A stretch of DNA of 64,000 nt, taken from positions 62,001-126,000 of the forward strand of contig JAIQDT010003876.1 in NCBI GenBank assembly GCA_021521415.1, written 5' to 3'. Both the position numbers and the translations under genes were made by a program. Source of the stretch: Bidens hawaiensis (lineage: Eukaryota; Streptophyta; Magnoliopsida; Asterales; Asteraceae). Below are positions 1 to 12,400 of this stretch, piece after piece (position 1 is the stretch's first letter; each line of letters opens with the position of its first letter). The notes under the pieces are model-generated. The model was not told the origin of the DNA. It searched no databases and saw nothing but the letters and a program-made list of their open reading frames with translations.

Positions 1-2006
1 GTAAAGGAAGGACAATTCCAAAAGGGAATGTTCTCAAATTTATACAGATTCTTGATTCACCATCTTATTCAGGGCTTTGCCCCTAAAAGGGGATCATGGA
101 CTCTTATGAGTCGTGACTTAGAAAATGCTACAGTTGCTGTAGTGTATGATCTACCATTCAACTTTTCAAATATGATTTTTGAGAGAATGGTAAGCATATT
201 GAAAAAGGAAAACAAAGATAAATTCCTAGCCTATCCCAGGTTTCTGCTGATAATCTTCAATCAATATACACATTATTGGGTAGGAATATCAAATCCTGAC
301 TCTTTCTCCAACTTCCTACACCTCATCACTCACTTTATTCTTCATATGATCTTATTAATATATTACACACACATACATACATACATATACATGAGCTACA
401 AGATTTACCCACAATAGGTACAACACATGTGCTGTAGAATCCAAATACCTACAAACGGATTACTAATCTGGCTAGCACAAGCATATTCAATCCAAATGTT
501 GAACTTGATGTGTTACCATGGTTGGTCAACCATGATGCTGAGATTATGCCTGATTTAACCTCAAAGGAGGAGGAGGAGGATGAGATTGAGATTGATGATA
601 GTGATGACAGTGATGATGGAGGATATGGGAGAGATGGTAATGAAGAAGGAGATGAAGGAGTATTTATTGTTGATGTACATGATCAGGGGGAGAATCAACC
701 CATTCCAACACCACCAACCACACCTATAGCCACACCACCTTACTCCCCACCATCTACCCTAACCCAAAAACCACCTCACTCACAACTACCTACCCTAATC
801 CAATCCCCACCTCAAACACCACCTACTCTAACCCAAAGCCCACATGAAACCTTAAACCAAACACCACCTCAAACAATTGACCAATCTACATCCCAACCAC
901 AAACCCTTACCCAAGACCAAATCCAGGCAACACATGAACCATATATTCCAGAAACTCTTCCCTCACACTTACTGACCTTCCAATCCACACCAATTACATC
1001 CCTAACACATTCCCAAGCCTCATAACAACCCATTCAACCTACATTCACAATAATCCATTTCAGAATCCTTTCAATTCCAAACATTAACCCATTACCCTCT
1101 ACAAGTGAAAACATTTTTGAGAACCCAAGCCCTCCCACTGACACTATACTTCCACAAACCAACCCTTTACCTGAACCTTTTTCTTTTTCACCACCTGATA
1201 CACGTCCCCATAATCGTTATATTTTCAAAATAAATATGAAATTGATTAGTGAAAATTTGGATTTAAGAGGAGATAATGCTGAATTGAGAAAAGAAAATGT
1301 TGATTTAAAAGAACAGCTGGCCCAAGCACTTTAAAGAATTCAAACCCTTGAGGCAGAGGTTGAGAAGACCTTAGCTGCCCCAAAACAGGGGGAGAATGTT
1401 CCCGAGGCCACTGTTGCTCATAAAAATGTTGATGAAGTGATGGTAAATGTGGAGGTAGAGAATGTGGATGATGGACTGAAAAACATCTTAAGTGCTTATG
1501 GTGATAGTGAGAATGAGGATAGTGGGGGGAGAATGATCTTTGATGAAGATTATGAAGGAGATAAGTCTGGTGATGATATACAAGACTATGATGTGAATAA
1601 TGAAGTGTGAACATTGTGTACGGTGACTTTGATGATGATCTGCTGAGGAAGGAAAAAGAAATTGTTGATGAGATGGAAGAACAAAACACTGACAATGTGA
1701 ATACTGACAATGTGGCCACAACAGAAGCAATAGCAACTGATGCTATTGCTACTGATGTAATGACTGATGCAGTGGCTACAGATGTGGTGATGGATGAAGG
1801 AGCTGCTACTTAGGAACTAGTCCTTACTGAACAAGAAAACAAAGAAGAAAAATCCAAGAGAGTGGAGTAGTATAAGGAGATGAATGAATTATTGGTTGAT
1901 ATTGACAATTTTTCCACTAAAACCGAAGAAGAAAAGAAAAAGAGATTAGCTAAGGGGAAAGCAAAAGCTGATGAAGAAGAAGTGCCTGCTCTTTCAAAGA
2001 AAATAA

Positions 2007-2008
<2 letters not shown>

Positions 2009-2058
<50 letters not shown>
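2009..2058 (+). repeat. (GAT)n microsatellite encoding poly-Asp
   Basis: An almost perfect GAT trinucleotide run of about 16 units. In the local open frame it encodes a continuous aspartate tract flanked by other acidic residues, so it lengthens an already acidic region of the SIRE 3' ORF. Replication slippage is the likely source. Confidence 0.9.
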
Positions 2059-2420
2059 GGATGAGAATGCTGAAGCAGCCAAAAGGCTTGAAAAAGTACT
2101 TAATGAAACAAGGGAGAGAGAATATATTGCCCAAACCCTAACAGCGGAAGAATTGGCTGAGCAAGAAGATTTGATTGAGCAAGCTAACATTTTCAAAACA
2201 TTTAATCAAGAAGAGGAAGAGGATAAGGAAGTGATTGGTATGTTGATTAATCTGAAAAAGCTGAAGAGGTGGATAATTCTTTGGCAATGGTTTTGAGTAT
2301 GTTCAGTCAACCCCATAATAAACCTGAGAAGGAAGCTGAAAAAGAAGAATATGTGAAACAGGGGGAGACTAAGGAAACAATAGAAACACTGTTGAAAAAG
2401 GCCTCCAAGATGCATGAGGA

Positions 2421-2606
2421 GTTCACATATAAAGTGAACAGGTTTGAATTTATATGAGAAAAAGGAAGGTCGGTGAACAGACTGATGGTGAAAAGTCAGG
2501 AAAAAGAGCTAGTTCACATATAAAGTGAACAAGTTTGAAAAGATTTATACGAGAAAAAGGAAGGTCGGTGAACAGACTGATGGTGAGAAGTCAGCAAAAA
2601 GGGCTA
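2421..2606 (+). repeat. Direct tandem duplication (about 91 and 95 bp)
   Basis: The block 2421-2511, starting GTTCACATATAAAGTGAAC, is repeated at 2512-2606 with a few substitutions and a short indel. Both copies contain GGAAGGTCGGTGAACAGACT. The indel difference shifts the frame between copies, one of the breaks in the surrounding ORF. Confidence 0.85.
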
Positions 2607-4655
2607 GATGGGATGATGAAAATGAATACTTTGTTGAAAGCCCTGAGGAGCAGCAAAGCCCTTTGAAGCTTGTTCCAATTCAAATGATAAGGCCGGAGGA
2701 TATTCCTGAGGATGTACCAAATCCAGAGGAACCTAAAATTGATGCTGCAGATGCGTCTACTGAAAAAGAAGACACCACTGAAGAATATGACTCGGATGAT
2801 AATAATGATAATGTTCAGGGTAAAACTGCTGAAAAAGTAGATATTGTGTCCCACAAGTTGAAATGACTGATGAGAAAAGGAAAAATATCCAACAAAGTCT
2901 GGATGAGGCTAAAAGGAATAATCCTTTAGTCATCAAGTTGATAAAATTTGGATACGGTTTTGAAAGATTGGCTCCTCTATCTGATGAGGAGTTGCAAAAA
3001 ATGATTGATAGAGAGGATTATGAGATAAAGAAAAGGCTTCAAAAGAAAAATGTTGACTCTATGAAGTATAGAGAGTATATAAGAAAACATGGGCTGAATG
3101 AGAAAGATTTAAGCATGATGAGTTTTCATGATTTGGAGAGACAGTATAACACAACAAAGGAAACTATTTAGAAAGAAGAAAAGGAAAGATTTGTGAGGGA
3201 ATCAAAGCTGAAAGAAAGAATAGAGGAGGTAAGGAATAAATATGGAGGAAAGTGTGGATATTTAATTGACAGAGGTATGGCGCCTGAGCTGGTTGATAAC
3301 TTGTCAAAGCTAGTGGTTGAATCTCACTTTAACATACTATCAAAGAAGAATCAATCAAAGAAAGATCAACCTGAACCTTCTGCCAAAAAGCGAAGGATTA
3401 TGACTGTAAGAGAAAAGAAGAGAGCCGAAAATGAGAAGGGTGAGTCGGAAAGAGCCAAAGCCCAAGATACTCCTATTCCTGTGGAAATAAAACCTGAACC
3501 GATTGAACATACAGATCCATGGGAAAATGAGAAGATGATTAAGATCTTGAAGGAGGTGATGAAGCGAAAAGGAATGAAAGAAAATATGTTTGACATGCTG
3601 GGAAAGGCACAACTGAAGAAACTGTTTCATGAACAAAAAGCTGAATGGAGAAGCTACTACCTGAAAAGGAAATTCCCTAAAGCTTTGTTGGTGGAAAGTT
3701 TGTACCAGCCTATAAGCTCAATGATGAAAAAATTATGGAAATGATTGGTAGATTACACAGGGATAGAGGTGAAAACCTTGTTGATCTGATGATGATGCCT
3801 GCTGAATTATTAATTGAGATGTATAAAAAGAGATTTGGAATCACAGGGCCCACTAAACCAATGAATTCAATTCCTACAAGGCCCTCTTCTTCAAGGAGAC
3901 ACATCTCAACATCCAGAAATGAGCCAAGAAGAGTTGGAACTCAAAGGGAAGAAAGGCCACAAACTGCTGTGGACTTACCAATGACACTCTTCTATGACTC
4001 TGTCTCCAATACTTTGAAAGTGATAATGCAAAGCAGAGAATTAAGGGAGATCATTTTCAAAGATGACTTTGCTGATTACAAGAGAGAGTAGCTTGAGATA
4101 ATGGCCAATCTTGAATTGTATGACTATCATGATAGAAACAAGATGGCAGGAAGACAACAAAATGAGTTGTCAAAGTATTTGAAGAGTGAAGCTGAGGAGA
4201 ACTTTCCATTGTTGGATCAAAGAAAGAAGCTGGAGCTGACTAAGCAGGAAAAGAACAGATGAGCCAAGCGCATAAGCAACATTAGAAGTGCTGAATTTGG
4301 CTACCTTTTAAAAGTCGGAAACAAGAACCCGCTGTCCAACTTGAATACTTGCATCAGTATGAGGAGACGCATGACAAGACCTAACCATCAGATACAGAAG
4401 AATGGTAGAATTGCTCAAATTGACTACAACAGTAATGAAGACCACTACATTCTTCGCAACTCTGATGGACTGATTTTGGGTATAATCAAGACTGATGAAG
4501 ATCTGACCTTTGTAAGCAATGAAGACTTGAGGGATATAATAGACATGAAAATACCTGAGAATCACCCTCATCATCAAACATTGTCTATTTTCAAGCAAAG
4601 GGCAGGATCAGTGATAGTTGACAGAAGAGAAGCAGCCCACAATGCAAGAAGATGA

Positions 4656-4830
4656 AGACTTTGTTCAGCTTTAGGGTTTGCTTTGTAATGTCTACGAACA
4701 GAATTTGAAATATGTAATATTTTTATTTTTTTTATTTAATTTGACTTTAATTTGATGTGTATTTTGACTAAGTGTATGTAACCTTAGAGGTGTTTTGGGA
4801 CATCTGATGTGTTCCAATCTAGGGGGAGAT
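4656..4830 (+). other. 3' non-coding region and polypurine tract of the SIRE-like element
   Basis: T-rich sequence follows the last stop of the 3' ORF. The stretch CTAGGGGGAGAT (4819-4830) directly abuts the LTR start TGTTGAGCC. A GGGGGAGA tract before TGTTG is the usual Copia primer site for plus-strand synthesis. Confidence 0.8.
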
Positions 4831-5964
4831 TGTTGAGCCAAAGATTTGACATGATATGACTTGAGAGAGATTGGAATCTTCTCAAAACTCATCTGATATG
4901 GTTAAGTATGGAAACGAGCACACTTGGACCTCCTAGCAAGGTTTTACTTGTCATAGAAAGGTATTTTGCCTTTCGGTCAAGGTTATCTTCTTGAAGTCTT
5001 CTTTAGTGTTAATCCGATCATGGTTCAGTATTTCTAGCAAGGTTGTTCTTCATAGCCAAGCAAGGTTTGCTCCCGAGTAAGCTCTTGGCTAACCAAGCTT
5101 TTGAAGCCAAGTATTTGGAAGATCAAGCAAGGTATTCATTAATAAAACAGTAATCAAAGCATGCTTAATGAAAGTTCATAAAGAATTATCTTAAGTACTT
5201 TATCGGGCAAGGTTCAACTCCGAGCAAGCTACAATGTTACCAGCACACTTTGATTTGCTAATAAGTTATACATTAAGAAAGAGTTGAAAGGATCTCTGAA
5301 GAACAAGTTTGCTCGTAAGATCATATCGGGCAAAGTTTGCTATGGTCAAGAAGATTGAAGTTTTCTAGGTGAGTATTTTCTAAGTAAAATACTCTTAAGT
5401 AAAGTCTACCCGGAGAACTGTTTACAAGCACACTTCAAGGTTACCAGGTCTACTCGAAGAAGACAAATGGCACAAAGCCTACCCAGAAGACCTGTTTTTA
5501 CACTTAGTATATTTTTGAATATGTATGTAATTTGATTATGTACCTATCATTAGGGTTTCTATAAGGAATGACAGTTGTCAGGTAGTGGCAGGCCTATAAA
5601 TAAAATAATTTAGGGCACACCTACTACGGATTTGCCACTTTACAGTTTTCAGACCTACCGAATATTTCTGATTGAGTGTGACGGTGGTCCTAAGATTAGT
5701 ACGGATAAACATTCCTTACAAGAAACCCTAATCGATTTACATTTGTATGAAAACCTTCTATAAATGGAAATCTTTTGAGTGATTGTTTGTGTTTGTTACA
5801 TTTAATATCCTTTAGAAATAGATAGTTTCTGTTAGCGATTCCGCCGTAAACAAATAACTAATCTTACCATAAATAGAAACGTCATCAACCTTCTTGTCGA
5901 CAAATTTATTGTGTGGGTTGTGACATTCATTGTGAGTTTGAGCGATCGACTTACGGGACCGACA
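4831..5964 (+). mobile_element. 3' LTR of SIRE-like Copia element
   Basis: The repeat starts TGTTGAGCC after the polypurine tract and ends CCGACA, giving TG...CA ends and a length of 1134 bp. A TATA-like box, TATAAATAAA, lies at 5595-5604 and probably marks the U3/R border. U3 holds several copies of a GCAAGGTT motif (4935-5335). The next base, 5965, resumes an Athila LTR exactly where the intact copy reads on from 14747, so this Copia element is inserted in that LTR with ATCAT (5965-5969) as the presumed target duplication. The partner duplication and the 5' LTR lie left of the window. Confidence 0.82.
5595..5604 (+). promoter_or_regulatory. TATA box of the SIRE-like LTR
   Basis: TATAAATAAA lies about 370 bp before the LTR end, a normal position for the Pol II promoter of a Copia LTR. 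No start site can be seen directly. Confidence 0.55.
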
Positions 5965-7502
5965 ATCATATTGAAGGCCTAACAAGCTATAGGATTGAAT
6001 GATCTCACGACACCGGTATCTAAGGATGACACAACTAAGGTTCGCTCAAGAAAGCTAGATCACCTCCCGGTCTCACTAACAAACCCTAACTAACACTTAA
6101 TTGATTTTAAGAACAAACCGGCAAACGAATGCTAAGGTGCTCTAATGTCGACTCTCCTCTTGGTCTCATCGACAAACGACCCTAATGAAAACGAATACTA
6201 CGCAACCAAGGATAGAGGAACAATTTGGTTTAACTTAAACTAGACCAACTAATTGCTCACGAACCCAAACCCGACAAGAACCGAACCCGCTCTCGCGCAA
6301 TCCTAATCCTAACAAGTAAAAGCAATGAGACTACTTTACTTCCTATCACCACTCGGTCTCTAAAAAGGTGTTTACCCGATGAATTATACCAATTAACAAT
6401 CTCAAAAAAACCCTACGGTTGATCCTACCGCAATCAAACTTTAAACACAAAGTTAAGAATTGAACATACAACTATCAATCAAAACTAATTAAATTAATCA
6501 AAGTATGAGATTATGAGATAAAAATAATAAAATCACAACCGCTAAACACAACCTAATTCATCATTAAACCAAACATTCAATAGCAATTCATGTCATATTG
6601 ATCTAACAATCCAATCAACTCGCTAAAACCTAACAATAATCATCTAACCTAGGTAGTACAACGAAGTTTAGCTACTCATGATTTTTGGACAGCAGCGTAT
6701 ACTTATTGTAACCATCATAAAACTCAACCAATTCATAATCAAAGTCATTCAACAATCAATATTAATCAAGCATAACTCAATCTTCAATTCAAATGAAAAA
6801 CAATTCACTTTCAAGATAAAAAAAAAACAATATAAGTATGAACATAAACCAGAAAACCAAAGTAATGAGTGTTATACTATTAATTGTGGTTGAGTTATAT
6901 GATAAAAAGTACCCCCGAGTTGTTGTCCCGAATCTTCCTTTGGTCTCCTTCTTCTTTATTTGGTCACACAATATGCAAAAACGAATTTTTCTTCCTTACC
7001 CTAGCTGCCGATCGCACACTGCCCCAAGGGTTTAGGTTTTTAACTTTTTTGTACTTTATTGTTTTCTGGTTTCTTTCGTGCTACCGACCAACCACACAAA
7101 ATATATTTGTGTGTTTCCTTAAATGAGACAGCCCACAAAATCCTTCCTAGCCGACCAAATCCTTCGAACAATCAACTTTTTCTTATTTTCTACTTCAGTC
7201 CGATCGCAAGGAGCAAGCGGAGTTAGGGTTTTATTTGTTTATGATAAATTAATATATTAAGCATGAATGGCTTTTCTCTAACGGGCTTGGGTCGGGCCTT
7301 GAGTTTTGTCTTGTTAACTTGATCATAAAGGCATCATATGTCTTCCAAAACACGATATTTTTCTCTTTTAAAACTTGTAACCTACAACAAATAATAAACT
7401 TTATAAGATCAAGTTAAGACGAGTAAAAATCATTATTTATTATATAATTAAGCCATTAAAAGATGATAAAAAGATGCGGAAAATAAGTGTGTTTTACAAC
7501 CA
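5965..7502 (-). mobile_element. Left (3') LTR of Athila element, interrupted by the Copia element
   Basis: This segment matches 14747-16276 throughout, with scattered substitutions and small indels. It is the left LTR of a minus-strand Athila-type element. About 349 bp (equivalent to 14398-14746) are missing here because the SIRE-like element interrupts the LTR; they should lie beyond the left edge. On the minus strand the LTR starts TGGTTGTAAAAC at 7502, preceded by a purine-leaning stretch that would be the polypurine tract. Confidence 0.85.
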
Positions 7503-9239
7503 TTAAACATCCACACACTTAAGACTTTTTCGTCGCTGAAAAGGAAATCTACACAGGATCATAACTAAGTGAAAAACAACAAACTCCCAGATTATTTAAC
7601 ATTACTAAAGCACAAGAAACAGCTCGACATATTGACCGCGATTTCCAGTATTGTTGTCCACTTAAACCCAGCCACTGACCAATCAAGCCCCCAATTGCAT
7701 TAAGCGTTTTAAGTCCAAAAATCAAGGATACGCCTACCCCATATCAGACAAAGAGAGCTAGAAAAACTAGAGTCGAAGCAAATTGGTTCGACAAATCACC
7801 ATAAGCCAATGACTCGTTGATGGTAATAATTAGATGCACTTGGTGAAATTTGATGGATGAACGGTCATGTGGAGGTCGTATGAGCTTTTCCTAAATATTA
7901 TTGGACTTTGTCCTATAAATTTCTAATTTGATATTTATTGAATAAGAACCTTCGAGCCCCAATAGTGTATCCTCATAGTCACTATCCCCTTGGTAACACG
8001 TAAACTCTAAGTCCCGTCTAGTATGTGCATCTTTGGCCTCTTTTAATAAATTTGAGAATGCTTATTTGGCATTTTACAATACATAACTTTCTCACAGTCA
8101 TTTGCTTTTTGGAACAACTTTTCATAATATATTTTCAAAACATGCTTTTTTTATATCACCCTATAGTATATAACTATTTCCAAGCTCGTAAAACGATGGA
8201 CAAGTGGTGGTGTGCTGGTTTGAGTGCATCTAAGTCCCACCATCTCAATGTTTTTAGATTATGGTAATCTTCCCTAAGCATTGAAATTCGGTTTCACCGT
8301 TTTTCAAATTATTATATATATAAAATCTGCTAAAGAGGACTATCAAAGCTAGTTGGGCCTACCGACACATCCCAAATCAGATACGCAAACCATCTCTTCT
8401 TTTATTATAATTATATATTTCAAAAGTTCCGAGAGCTTGTTAACACAATGGTAATAATATCATTTCCTACTTAACGTAGAAGAAAAACAATTTTCAAATG
8501 ACATTTTTCTTTAAAACTTTTTATTTTATTTTTTTATTTTATTTATTTATTTTTTCTTATTAGATTTTTTTTACAAATTCAGTCACCCCAGTCACTTTCA
8601 GTTTTCAGGTAAATAGCTATCCCCTATGTCTACAAGTAGATAACAGGACCAAACATATACAAGTATATGTCCATCAAACTTGAGTAACCGACATGATTCT
8701 CAACGAAAGAGTGCAAAATTGTTATTATTAATTTTTTTTTTGTTTTTTTAAATATTTTTTTCTACAACTAAGTAAAATAAATTCTCATCCCCACACTTAG
8801 AAAGAAATCATCCTCGATGAGAACAAGGAAAAGAAATAAAATAAAATTAAAATAGAACTTAAAATAATCAAAAGTAAAAAAAGAGAACGGGTTACTCCCC
8901 TGGTTTATATGCAGAATCTGCACCATCTGTGTCTCAATCGAGCGACCATATAGCATTTCATTTGCGGCCGCAACCTCGGGAGAACCTGTTCCAAAACGCC
9001 ATCAGAGCAACCATGCGCATAATAATACATGCAATAACTCAAACTCGCTCGCATGTAGCGGCGTACAAAGTAGAAAATAAAAAAACATACGATATAAACA
9101 TATTTTTGTGTTTTTTGTATTTTTTATTATTTGTTTTAATTTTTTTAATTTTTTAATTTATTTACTTATTTATTTTTTTTATAAATAATAAAAATAAAAT
9201 AAATAAAACTGATAATAAAGATAATCGTAATACACGCTA
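7503..9239 (-). other. Athila 3' non-coding region between integrase and LTR
   Basis: No reading frame of weight is present. The stretch is AT-rich with several long A/T tracts (8510-8570, 8735-8765, 9110-9200). It corresponds to the long region between integrase and the 3' LTR in Athila elements, where some members carry an env-like ORF; I cannot recognise one here. It includes a structured module at 8581-8712, listed separately. Confidence 0.6.
8581..8712 (-). other. Double-hairpin module, Athila copy
   Basis: Read on the minus strand this segment contains ACATATACTTGTATATGT (8653-8670), a near-perfect hairpin, and then TCTACTTGTAGA (8629-8640), a second one. The flanks are ATCATGTCGGTTACTCAAG upstream and GGGATAGCTATTTACCTGAA downstream. 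The same order of blocks is found four times in the Copia composite at 54355-54640 and 60604-60900. It is not coding in any frame. Confidence 0.8.
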
Positions 9240-10212
9240 TACAACTCGAGTTGTTTCCCGAGTGATGTTTCCAACACGTCTATGCCTCGGTGAATGAGCC
9301 AAGGTAGAACACCTCGAATGTCTGATCAGCTACCGTTCACTTTAAACTTCCCGCTCTGATCTTGTATCACCATAGTGCTATACGGGAAATCCTCAGTGGC
9401 CGTGAATGGTCCACACCATCAGGATTTCAACTTTCCCGGGAATAACCTCAACCGAGAGTCATACCATAAAACCATATCCTCACACTTGCACTGCTTATTA
9501 CCCTTCAACTTTCTATCATGCAGTTCCTTCATATGCTCCTTGTACTTAAACGATTGAGCATACGCGTGATCCCGTAGCTCCTCTAACTCGTGCAACTAGT
9601 GGAACCGAGTGCCCTCTGCGGCGGATAAATCAAGATTAACCCTCTAAAGGGTCCATGAAGCACGGTGCTTCAACTCAACAGGAAGATGGCAGGCCTTCCC
9701 ATAAATCATCCGGAATGGTGTGGAACCAGTCGGAATTTTGTAGGCTGTATGGAAGACCCACAAAGCATCATCTATTTTGTCGGACCAGTCCCGATGATTC
9801 CAACCAACCTTTTTCTCAAGAATATGTTTGATTCCCCGATTACTCACTTACACCTGCCTACTAGTCTGTGGGTGGTAGGCGGTCGCAAGCCGATGGGTGA
9901 CCCCACAGCGGTGCAATGCCTTATCCATCTGCGAATTGTAGAAGTGAGTACCTTGATAACTGATCAAGGCTTTAGGGACACCAAAATGAGCATAGAGACT
10001 CTTAAGAAAACACACTACAACTCGAGCATCATTCGTGAGTAAAGCCTTCGCCTCAACCCACTTTGAAACATAATCGACAGCCACGAGTATGTATTTGTTC
10101 CCACGCGAAGATGGAAACGGTCCCATGAAATCAATGCCCCAGACATCGAAAACCTCACAAACCTTAATAGCATTTTGGGGCATTTCATTTCGCGAAGAAA
10201 TGTTGTCGACAT
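9240..10212 (-). pseudogene. Athila integrase (Gypsy), degenerate
   Basis: Integrase would insert the cDNA copy. Visible in order are [19 protein letters not shown] with the first catalytic Asp, [23 protein letters not shown] and AYHPQTS. In the family the second block reads with Asp where Tyr stands here, and the catalytic Glu after the QT motif is replaced by a stop. The reading continues in another frame at 9644-9847 (NRGIKHILEKK, DDALWVFHTAYK, PFRMIYGKACHLP). It runs on with stops to about 9240 (ELEELRDHAYAQS, MKELHDRKLKG). Two lost catalytic residues and several breaks make it non-functional. Confidence 0.88.
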
Positions 10213-10629
10213 GCTATCAACGATCGCAGCTCCTTACAAACGCATGCGAAACCTTAAAAATCGATGGCCTATAAAAACCGGAATCAAACACCTTCTTCGC
10301 CGTCGAACTCGCACCGTGATGACCTCTTGTCGGTCTTACATAGAAATGGCTCAGAATCTGTAATCACTCCTTAGCATCTACACACTTCCTAATCAGCTAA
10401 TCAGCACCGATACGGAAAAGATACGGGTCGTCCCATAAGTAAAACTTAACATAGCAAAGAATTTTTTTGTTTGCTGTTAAGGCATCTTCGGGAGGTACCT
10501 GTCAGCGAGATAGTCCGCGAAGTCAGCAAACCATGGAAAATCCTCCTCTTGTGCCGTAACAAACATGAGACTCTCTGTCGGAAAACGATCATCAATCCTG
10601 ACCCCTCGAATCTTCTTACACAGGTTCAT

Positions 10630-10908
10630 CTAGACGCGAAAGTTGATCGGCCGCCATATTCTCGGCCCCCTTTTATCACGGATCTCAATATCAAACTCTT
10701 GAAGCAACAGGAATCTACGGATAAGACGAGGCATAGCATCTTGCTTACAGAAGAGATATCGAATAGCAGCATGGTCCGTGTACACAATCGTCTTGGACAA
10801 AACTAGATAGGACCTAAATTTATCGAAAGCGAACACCACAGCTAAGAGCTCTTTCTTGGTGGTGGTATAGCTTTCCTGTGCACCATTAAAGAACAAGGTT
10901 GGTGTCAA
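10630..10908 (-). pseudogene. Athila RNase H fragment
   Basis: The 92-residue open segment contains [32 protein letters not shown] and [15 protein letters not shown], typical of the C-terminal half of Gypsy RNase H. The N-terminal half and the RT thumb are missing: upstream sequence jumps from the RT motif DTNLVL straight into this segment. The C-terminal zinc-binding part of integrase should follow, but 10213-10629 is too degraded to read as one frame. Confidence 0.85.
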
Positions 10909-10919
10909 CGCAGTGGGAC

Positions 10920-11824
10920 ATCATCCTCTCAAGATTAGACAAACATTAATCGAAGGAACTCCAAAATACAGTAAAATTGTCCATGAACACCTCCATTGAG
11001 TCCTCGATCATATCATGGAAAATTGGCCATCATGCACCTCTGGAATGTGGCTGGAGCGTTACACAGTCCAAACGACATACGTTTATAGGAAAACATTCCG
11101 TAAGGGCAGGTAAAAGTGGTTTTCTCCTGGTCATCGAGAGCTATGGGAACCTGGAAATTCCCGGAGAAACCTTCTAAGAAGTAGTAGTATTGCTGACCTG
11201 CCAAGCGCTACAACATCTAATCAATGAAGGGTAAAAGAAAGTGGTCTTTCCTGGTGGCATCGTTCAGTCTGCGGTAGTTGATGCAGACTCTCCATCCAGT
11301 CACAGTCCTATTGGGAATGAGCTCATTCCTCTCATTGGTGACGACAGTCATGCCATCCTTTTTAGGAACCACTTGAACTGGACTCACCCGACCACTATCA
11401 GAAATGGGGAAAATGATCCCCGCATTAAGGAGTTTAATGATCTCCTTCTTCACAACCTCTTGCATTTTAGGATTAAGCCGCCTTTGCGGCTAAATGACAG
11501 TTTGAAATTATCCTCCATGAGGATTTTATGAGTGCAAAACGAAGGGTTAATACCCTTAATGTCGATAATTTTCCATGCAATCGCCTCCTTGTGCTCTCGT
11601 ATTACCCTCAACAACTTCTCCTTCTCGACCCCTGTCAAAGCATATGCAATGATAACCGGTAGCTTCCTCTCTTCATCTAAAAATGCATACTCAAGATGGG
11701 CAGGCAAATCCTTAAGCTCTAAGGAAGAAGGAGGACTCTCGATTGAAGGTTTGGTCCATCGGATCATCTCGTATGATCTCATCAGACATGCCAGATTCAG
11801 GGCTATGTGACTCGGTGTCGTCAT
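10920..11824 (-). pseudogene. Athila reverse transcriptase fragment
   Basis: RT blocks are visible in order: VVKKEIIKLLNAGIIFPI, SPVQVVPKKDGMTVV, GWRVCINYRRLNDATRKDHF (11217-11465), then YYFLEGFSGNFQVPI, QEKTTFTCPYGMFSYKRM and FGLCNAPATFQRCM (11013-11204). The catalytic box reads FMDN at 10976-10987, where active relatives have FMDD, so the second Asp is Asn. The linker 11466-11824 carries the usual spacer between protease and RT. The thumb is deleted. Confidence 0.88.
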
Positions 11825-12400
11825 CCAAGGACTGATCGGTCATGGCAACCATCTCAATCTCCGGACTCTCCTTATCGATAATCTGGTTGTCGAAAGCAGA
11901 TCCTCCACAGATCTCGCTGAAACACTCCCCAACATGTTCCATGATGGTATCGATGAAGTATAAGCAGTTATCAGCAGACTTGGGGTGTTTCAGTGACTGG
12001 CAAACGTCAAAGGTGACGTTCTCATCCCCAACTCTCAAAATCAACTTACCCTCGTAGACGTCGATCAACGCCTGTGCAGTGGAAAGGAATGGTCGGCCAT
12101 ATATAACTTGGACACTATCACCATAGTTCATGTCCAAGATGACAAAGTTCACCGGAAAGATGAACTTGTTGACACGAACAAGCATGTTCTCGACCACCTC
12201 TCAGGGGTATTTCACATAACTATCAACAAGCTGGATACTCATCTGGGTAGGACGTGGTTCGCCTAAGCCCAACTTGTGATACACTGAATACGAAATAAGG
12301 TTAATACTGGCACCAAGATCCGCCAGGCATAAAACACCGTATCATCAATCAAGATGCAGGGAATCGTGAAACTCCCAGGATCGAATGTCTTTTCTGGTAA
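11712..12400 (-). pseudogene. Athila aspartic protease region
   Basis: The active-site motif DLGAS is encoded at 12306-12320, followed by NLISYSVYHKLGLGEP. A stop interrupts the frame at about 12200. The downstream block NKFIFPVNFVILDM...VIYGRPFLSTAQALIDV...LILRVGDENVTFDV (12197-12020) is the strongly conserved post-active-site region of Athila/Tat proteases. An acidic spacer then leads to RT. The enzyme would process Gag-Pol; the in-frame stop makes it inactive. Confidence 0.85.

Larger units (their letters stand above)
1..4655 (+). pseudogene. Degenerate 3' ORF of a SIRE/Maximus-like Copia retrotransposon
   Basis: A long broken reading region lies directly upstream of a Copia polypurine tract and 3' LTR, where SIRE-type elements carry an extra ORF after RNase H. 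Residues encoded at 28-280 (GSWTLMSRDLENATVAVVYD, FNFSNMIFERMV, KFLAYPRFLLIIFNQ) match the conserved part of this family as I know it from composite genomes. The tail is low complexity: Pro/Thr-rich at 510-1025, acidic at 1240-2300 with a poly-Asp run, then Lys/Glu-rich and probably coiled coil at 2525-4091. The last open piece is 4341-4655. The open pieces lie in different frames with stops between them, so it is a pseudogene or a mis-tiled spliced ORF; I favour a pseudogene. Some call this ORF env-like; I see no clear membrane segment and give no function. The 5' end and pol are outside the window. Confidence 0.72.

Noticed and set aside
1246..2196. Minus-strand His/Ser-rich frames opposite the acidic SIRE ORF tail
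   Set aside because: They are mirror images of Asp/Glu-rich and GAT-repeat coding sequence on the plus strand.
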